In this document: positions 58,301 through 64,000 of the stretch, one piece after another
Layout: each line of letters opens with the position of its first letter
Position numbering within the stretch: position 1 is the stretch's first letter
From: Deuterostichococcus epilithicus
Taxonomy: Eukaryota; Chlorophyta; Trebouxiophyceae; Prasiolales; Stichococcaceae
DNA: 64,000 nucleotides
Direction: 5' to 3'
Assembly (NCBI GenBank): GCA_033439295.1
Contig: JAVTLE010000011.1
Coordinates: 434,082 to 498,081, forward strand
Notes under the pieces: generated by a model
The model's input: the letters and a program-made list of their open reading frames with translations, nothing else
Databases searched by the model: none
What the model was told of the DNA's origin: nothing
Translations under genes and position numbers: made by a program

Positions 58301-61300
58301 ACTAAATCGTCTGATGGTCTGTCTCCTCAGGGCGGGGCGTTGGCGCCGGCACTGCCGCCAAGGTCCCGGCGGCGGCGCGCCGTCGACAAGCTGCTGCGGC
58401 GGTCGCCTGGCCCGACCAAGCACCAGGTTCGGCGGACTATGGGCAGAGCGCAGCAGGGAATATGTGTGATGCTGACGGCGTATTCCATTGGTGATATGGC
58501 AATTCTGGGCTGCCGGGCGGCGGGGGTTCGAAATAGGTGTGGGGGCTTGCCCCTCCCCCACTTCAGGACCACTGCCACAGCCGGCACAGCTGTGGCGCTG
58601 TGCAAATGCAAGTGAAGTCGAGGGTCTGGAGCTGTGCACGCGCATGACCAACAGTGGTGGTGATGGATGCAGGTGTGCATGCCGCTGCCCAGCTTCCCGA
58701 GTGTGCTGCTGGACGGGCCGTACAGCACGCCAGCTGCAAACTGGCAGGTTCGTACGCCAAGCATCCGATGGAAGCAGCTTGATTTGCTAGCTGCGCTGCT
58801 GAGGGACGCCTCAACGCCTCTGCACTCGAGGCGCCTGCGGCGCATCAGTGCCATGCACCTACAATTGGTGCCGCCATGTCAGAGACAACGCTGCCGTTCT
58901 GAGAGGGTGCAGCGGGCACCCGATGCTCCCTCGAATGTTCCTGGCGCAAACTCCTGGGCGAAGTATGCCCTGCCTCTGGCGAGACATAGTGCTCGCTCAC
59001 TTTCTCCTGACCGAACATCAATGTGGTGCCGTCTGTCCACCATCAAGTTCCGACCTTCCCACGGCCGCTAGGCACGATAACAAGGCAGCGGTGCTGGTGG
59101 GCGGCAGCATGGGTGTGATTCCGCTCGCATGAGACGCTTCTACTGTTTGTCTATGACATCCTGAAACCCTGTAACAAGTCTCCAAATTCGCTATGCCCCG
59201 TAGGACTATGAGACGGTGGTGCTGGTGGGCGGCGGCATCGGCGTCACTCCCTGGGCCTCCGTCCTGGCGGACCTGGTCAACCGCATTGAAGCCACCCGCT
59301 GCGTCAACTGCAACTACGTGCGCACACTGCTGTATCATGAGTTACCTGTCAGAGCGGGACTGCTGACGCGCATGTGTCCCTGCGCTTGGCGCTGTTTTCC
59401 TTCACAAGTTTGGACGCCAGCGATGCAGCAGCCATCATCCTGTGCATGGGAAGTCTTTGCAAAGGCGTACCCGTGGGCCGTGGGGATATCATGCATATCA
59501 TCATTTCGCATGTGCAAAGTCAGCTTGCCCAGCACTCATTGCCAGCATGCGTAACAGCCACATCGTGTGGATGAACGACTTTCAGCCACAATCTCTGAAC
59601 AATGCTGCTCCTTGGCTCGCAGCTGGACTCCAACAGGCTGCACCGTCATGTCGCTGGCGACGGCGCCGGCCTCATGACCCGCAAAGTCTACTTCTGTGAG
59701 TGGAATCCCTCCCGTGCATGCTGACCTGTCCCCTGTGCAGCCGCAATTCACCTGGAATCAGTTCAAGCCTAGACGTTGCATACCCTGCCTGCTTTTCTCA
59801 TGGGAGCAGCGATGCGTATCGTCGATATGTGCTTTGATCAAAGCAGATGTTGCTACCAGAACCGACCTGCTCACGCTGCGCAAACTGGATAGTGCGCGAT
59901 TGCCGGATGCCCACGTACTTGCGATCCACGCTGGAGGCCATCTGCCGCGACGACTCCCTGGGCCTCGTGGAGGCGCACATACACCTGACATGTCCCAGCG
60001 CTGCGGCGCTGCACACGGACCCGCGCTACGTACTTGCGCGGGTGCGCAAGCGCTTACATGTTCACATCTGACTGGAATTGTCCCGGGTCCGTCTGCATTC
60101 AGGCGTTGCACTTGCACTGCACTCTTATGTTTGCATCGTGAGTTGTTTCCGGAGCAAACCCAGCTTTCTCTGGAGGGTAGCGGCTGCTGCTTCGCATGCA
60201 CCTGCAGTTGTGGCGTGCAGGGTGGTTCGGACACTCAGATCAGCTGGCGAGGGTCCTGTCTGACAAACATGCTCGCAGCGCCACCACCTGGTCGCACGGC
60301 GGGCTGCATGCTTGAAGCGAAACCTTCTTTCCGCAAAACTAATGGGCTCTGTCTTCGCCTGTGCAGCTGGGGCAAGAGGCCCTGTGGCAGGCTGAGCAGA
60401 CGGATGTGGTAACAGGGTTGCGCTCGCGCTTCGTGACCGAGTATGGGCGTCCCGACTTCCACGGCGTCATGCGCGACCTGGCAGTGCAGCGCAGGGCGCC
60501 GGGACGGCGCGCCAAGATTGGCGTCTTCGTGTGCGTGCTCTCCCTGTGTGGCGCCTTGGGAAGGTCTCACAGGCGTGTGCATCGGGCGGTCGCGTTCCCT
60601 TGAAGTATGTAGGTCTCGAGTAGACTGTTTCTGGCGTAGTCTGGACGACCTACCACTTTACTTTCGTCAAGGCACAATCGCAAACTGCACAGGCGCCTGC
60701 CCGCAAGCTGCCAGGAGGTTACTGCGGCGCTGGCAGACGTTCTAAACTCCACAGCGGTTGCAATCAGTCACATGTGTGCTTGCAGTGAGGCGGGTTGCTG
60801 ACACCCCCCGCATGCCACCACATGCAGGCCCTGGCAGGCGGCATCCGAGATGCCTGCGCCGCAGCTGAGCCGTCGCTGCTGCAGCGCCGCGGCGCAGACG
60901 CTCCGGATCCGCCCACCCACAAAGCCGCCGCAGCCGCCGCACCGTCGCCCACCCCGGAGCCGTCGCTGCAAAGGCCACCATGGGGTGCCTCGCGGGCGAT
61001 TGCAGCTTGGCCCGGCAGCGACAGAAAGAAGCAGGAGCCAGAGGGTCTGCTGTTCGACATGCCGGAGCGCAGCGACACTGTGCCTGCAGATATCGAGCTC
61101 ACCGCCGCCAACTTTGGAACCGGCACCATGGAGCTGAGCGCCACCGGCTTCGGCATGGATGTCGAGGCGGCCGCGGCCTGGAACGCCGTCGACGGCGAGG
61201 CGGTGCCGGCAGCTGTGCCTGCTGCGGTCGCGGAGCGCCGTGGCGGGCCGGCGGAGCTCGCCGCGGAGGCCGCGGCGAATGAGGTGGCGGAGCTGGCGGC

Positions 61301-61421
61301 GATGAAGTCGTCGCCCTACGACGAGTTTGTGGAATTGCCGCTGGACGTGGAGGCCACTCTGCCACCGCTGCGGCGCCGGCGGTACGCGCCGCATTTTGCG
61401 TTCTACAAGGAGGATTTCTGA
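52310..61421 (+). CDS. RBOH/NOX-type NADPH oxidase (ferric-reductase superfamily)
   Basis: A flavocytochrome b that passes electrons from NADPH via FAD and two hemes across a membrane to O2 or ferric iron. About 20 exons: by 52389-52589, 52831-53006, about 53330-53393, 53669-53771, 54394-54497, 54730-54786, 55138-55265, 55494-55584, 55878-55960, 56216-56480, 56869-56935, 57034, about 57628-57791, 57990-58098, 58331-58428, 58672-58746, 59204-59319, 59625-59695, 59888-59990, 60366-60533, 60827-61421. Core marks: [32 protein letters not shown] and [11 protein letters not shown] with heme His residues; [20 protein letters not shown] with the second pair; [20 protein letters not shown] and LISAPG for [23 protein letters not shown] for NADPH. 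The N-terminus may be a diverged EF-hand-like region. The family CGP motif near the C-terminus is not seen (VFVC joins [10 protein letters not shown]). The N-terminal frame contains an in-frame TGA at 52337 after the ATG at 52310, so the start is unresolved. The C-terminal 190 residues are acidic and Ala-rich. Confidence 0.85.
56720..56935 (+). repeat. Tandem copy of a NOX transmembrane exon
   Basis: The exon coding [20 protein letters not shown] (56869-56935) has an upstream copy at about 56720-56800 coding [18 protein letters not shown]. Offset is about 142 bp, and both follow a GCAG acceptor. Confidence 0.8.
59087..59260 (+). repeat. Tandem copy of the NOX NADPH-binding exon
   Basis: The [12 protein letters not shown] exon (from 59204) has an upstream copy at about 59087-59135 reading [13 protein letters not shown] then a stop. 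Offset is about 127 bp. The copy is non-functional as an exon in that frame. Confidence 0.8.
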
Positions 61422-62483
61422 TCGGCTGCATCGCCACAGGTGGAGGTTATTCAGAGGAAAAAGGGCCGGAAGCTTGAGCCGGGTTTCACTACTTCACTCA
61501 AGCTGCGATTGAAGCAAGTGTTGTATGGTTGTTGTGGGTCAAGAGAGGACTTGGGGCGGGGGGCATGGCGAGGCATGCGCCACATTTGCAGGCAGTCCTG
61601 GATGCCCGCTTATGATTGAATAGGAGTGTAGAGGGCCTCCTGGGAGCTTTCGCTTCCAGCTTCTCATACATATCTAGTTGACGATCAAGGGTTTCCCTGC
61701 TTGACTGAACTGCATACATGACTCGTCTGTATTGTCGCCAAGGTTGGCGCACCTGCGAGGCCGCTGATGCGTGTCCATGTTCGAAGGCCGTGTTGTGGAA
61801 TTGAATGCAAAGAGCAATATTCGGAATAATATCCCCTAAGGCTGACAGGTCCTGCTGATAGATCCCTGCACATAACTCTGGAGCTTTATATATATACTGG
61901 GGAAACACAGCAGCTCGCAGTGACCTCATCCGCCGGTGCACCCCCTCTCACCGACGGTGCGTCTTGAGGCTGAACACTAAAGCCATAAACCCATGTTCGT
62001 TGGCGCACCAAAGTGGTTCGCCTGCTGTGCTGGCGCCTCTTCCTAACGTTTCATTCGCCTTCTCCAGTTCACATGTTTCAAAACATCCTGCCGCCAGCTG
62101 TTTCGCTGGCGGCCGTCCTCGATCATCGATGGCATGACCTCGATATCCATTGCCGCCGAAGGTTGCCAACCTTGCAGGTGTCGTTATGTTTGTATTGAAG
62201 CTCGTGTCAAAACCGTCTTCGAAACACGATCCTGCTACACATCGCCAGCAGCGCACAACAACTTAAATCAAGCACACGTGGTGCAGCATAGCGGTGGCTT
62301 ATTGCTGTGTTGCGCAGCTCGTAAGATCGAACATGAGCTTCCTGCTGAGCAAAAGCTCAGCCTTTTGCCAGGGGTTCGCTGAGGTTGACCTTGAACTGTG
62401 GCTGACCCGATGCACAACATGGCCTTCAGTCAGCAGACTCTGGCGCTGCACCTTGCCGCTGGGATGTCGTGCTTGCCAGCAGC
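61422..62483. other. Intergenic between NADPH oxidase and ferritin (convergent)
   Basis: About 1.06 kb between two convergent stop codons, lower in GC. A 147-codon open frame on the minus strand (61498-61941) has no motifs or splice borders. A short perfect hairpin lies at 62090-62113. No gene is called. Confidence 0.5.
62090..62113. repeat. Short perfect hairpin
   Basis: GCCGCCAGC, a loop TGTTTC, then GCTGGCGGC: a 9-bp perfect GC-rich stem. It may mark a transcript 3' end. Confidence 0.8.
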
Positions 62484-63774
62484 CTAGTCCGCTGTGCGCA
62501 GGTAGTTGTCAAACTGCGAGCAGGGGGTTCCACAATGAAGCGGTGAACCTTGCATGCGAGGGACCACCGGTCCCTGCGTAGCTGTGCACCTCACCAGGAG
62601 GCGCCTTCGTGCAGCTTTGCAGCAGGCAATCTGCGCAGCGCTCGACAGTGAAGACGCAACAAGCTGCGACACGATCTGAAGCCGGCGCTGCTTGTCGGGA
62701 GCCCATAAGAAGAGGAGGAGGCGGCATGGCGCCGGAATGAGGCATCCTCCGCACCTCGAAGACGCCAAGGCCCTGGCCCACGCGGCGCAGCTGCGAGACG
62801 TACACCGCCGCTTCCTTGACCGCCTTGGTCTGCTCCTCCAGCAGGTGGGCCTCTGCGCCCATGCCAGGGTTGTCAGTCCAGGGGTCGAGGAACGAATAAG
62901 AGGGCACATCAATGCCCTTTCACCGCGTTGATGTGCTGCTCGCGACTCTGCGTACTGCCGTCCGGGATTTAGGATCGAAGGGTCAATGGTATGCCATACG
63001 ACCACGTCTGCTGCTTCAGCAGCTCTGCGCCATGCCAACGCCCAGGTCTAGATGGGGCCACATTTTCAGCAGATATATATTGTTACTGCATGACCTCAAC
63101 TGACTGAGCAAGGCGTTCTGTGCCACCAGGCACATGTAGCTGCGCCTCTGCGTAGTCGTGCCAGGGTGTTGAGGTCAGGGGTTTTTCCAGGCCGGATGTG
63201 GGCACAAGTAACGTCGTTTCTGCTCCGCCAGCAGCTGCATCTCTATCTGCGCCATGCTACGACGTCCACTCGTCCGGACTATGCGGCAAGCGGGCAAGGC
63301 ATGTGCGGATGACCGAAAGCCGGCTACAATTAGAGGTACATGTTTTGTTGAGCTGGCAGTGCGCGCCAATGCCCCAGACACCACGTAATTTCACGACATA
63401 AATTTGGACATGTGTGCAGCGGAGGGCTCTGCCGGTGCTTTGGACAGGACAGCTTTCTCAGCTCCGGCAAGGCGGCCAAACGCATCAGACGGCCAAGCTT
63501 GCAAGACGCCACAGCCGTATGCACCATCTGCAGGCCATCAGACAAGCAGGTCCGGCGGCTGACCGCCACACAATTCGACATGCCAAACACAGAAGTGCTG
63601 AATGCAGGGTTTCGGAGCTGCAGTAGGCGCACACCAATGAAGTCCGCCATTTCCGGGTCGTCGTGCTTGTCGGCAACATCGTGCAGCAGGCGCAGCTTCT
63701 GGAAGCTGAGTTTCTCCAGCGACAGCGCCAGCTCCATCATGTACAGCGCGTCCCCCTTCTCCTCGTGCATAAAC
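62484..63774 (-). CDS. Ferritin, 3' part (5' exons beyond window)
   Basis: Ferritins form 24-subunit cages that oxidise and store iron; in plants and green algae they are plastid-targeted. Three 3' exons join in phase: 63774-63635, 62852-62755 and 62513-62484. The joined sequence reads [60 protein letters not shown] and [20 protein letters not shown], ending NYLRTAD. This matches helices C to E of plant ferritin ([29 protein letters not shown]). The Glu in MELALSLE and the Gln in LLEEQ correspond to ferroxidase-centre positions of the catalytic H-type. Helices A and B and the transit peptide are not found in 63775-64000 and must lie beyond the right edge. Loading and localisation are inferred from the family. 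Confidence 0.93.
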
Positions 63775-64000
63775 CTGCTTGAGGTTGGTGACTCAGCGTC
63801 GAATTGAATATGACAACGAATCGTACATGGCAACACCAGCAGAGCTTCCTTCTTGCTGTGTATCTGCGGCGGGTTTGCATTGCTGCCGGTCCAGAATGCC
63901 TCCAAAATCGACTGGCGTATATGTCCTGGGGACCGCCATTGCCGCTGCCGGCGCAGCCAGGCGATGCACATGTAAGGCGCAGCCAAATCGAGGACGCCAC
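63775..64000 (-). other. Ferritin upstream intron, unresolved
   Basis: Open in places on the minus strand but with no ferritin helix A/B motif, so it is most likely intron. Confidence 0.5.

Noticed and set aside
58525-58560. GGTTCGAAAT motif resembling a tRNA B box
   Set aside because: Lacks the CC ending of the B box and there is no A box or cloverleaf around it.
61498-61941. 147-codon minus-strand frame between NOX and ferritin
   Set aside because: No splice borders, no motif and low GC; more like 3' UTR or intergenic DNA.
1-64000. CRISPR array, prophage, transposase or bacterial operon
   Set aside because: No regularly spaced repeats, no integrase or transposase motifs and no Shine-Dalgarno-organised gene runs; every recognisable gene is intron-split and eukaryotic.

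Overview
This looks like nuclear DNA of a green alga (Chlorophyta, perhaps a trebouxiophyte). It is GC-rich and intron-dense: most exons are 30-200 bp, with CAG|GTGMG donors and CTGCAG-like acceptors. Genes lie on both strands and encode eukaryotic and plastid-type proteins: a plant-type ferritin, a polyP-synthase-like SPX-VTC-DUF202 protein, a RBOH-like NADPH oxidase, MED25, PUS7, NAA40 and a conserved plastid protein. Scattered Ns (3770-3864, 10783, 27668) show draft-quality sequence. I rebuilt genes by joining exons and checking reading phase across every junction. Complete frame-consistent models came out for DFRP1/ZC3H15 (406 aa), a complex I-like small subunit (62 aa), a plastid protein (239 aa), PUS7 (830 aa), a mitochondrial IMP1-type peptidase (171 aa), an LCMT-type methyltransferase (360 aa) and the VTC protein (737 aa).

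Layout, left to right: an unidentified multi-exon gene (+, about 1-4079); a low-complexity unknown gene (-, 4657-6228); DFRP1/ZC3H15 (-, 6731-11917) divergent from the small complex I-like gene (+, 12606-13055); the plastid protein (-, 13849-15292) divergent from a MED25-like gene (+, 16034-21153); PUS7 (-, 21803-28573) converging on MED25; about 2.5 kb with no recognisable gene; an ankyrin protein (-, 31043 to about 33608); a Myb/telobox protein (-, from 33751); IMP1 (-, 35635-36809); the LCMT-type methyltransferase (-, 37500-40461); NAA40 (-, 40770 to about 42760), divergent from the VTC gene (+, 43421-51344); the NADPH oxidase (+, about 52310-61421); and the 3' part of a ferritin gene (-, 62484-63774, running off the right edge).

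The strongest pattern that ordinary annotation would miss is a recurrent decayed tandem duplication of exon-intron junction fragments inside introns. I found it in six genes (unknown gene 1, DFRP1, PUS7, Myb/telobox, VTC, NOX), at ten loci, with unit periods of about 75-670 bp. The VTC transmembrane exon is present in three tandem copies and a PUS7 exon in three. One DFRP1 intron also carries a roughly 790-bp imperfect inverted repeat that could fold into a long hairpin, like the long intronic hairpins that make small RNAs in green algae. GC-AG introns are supported by reading phase in at least two genes.

The genes do not form an operon or one pathway. They are ordinary single nuclear genes in head-to-head, head-to-tail and tail-to-tail arrangements, with about 0.3-1 kb between most neighbours.
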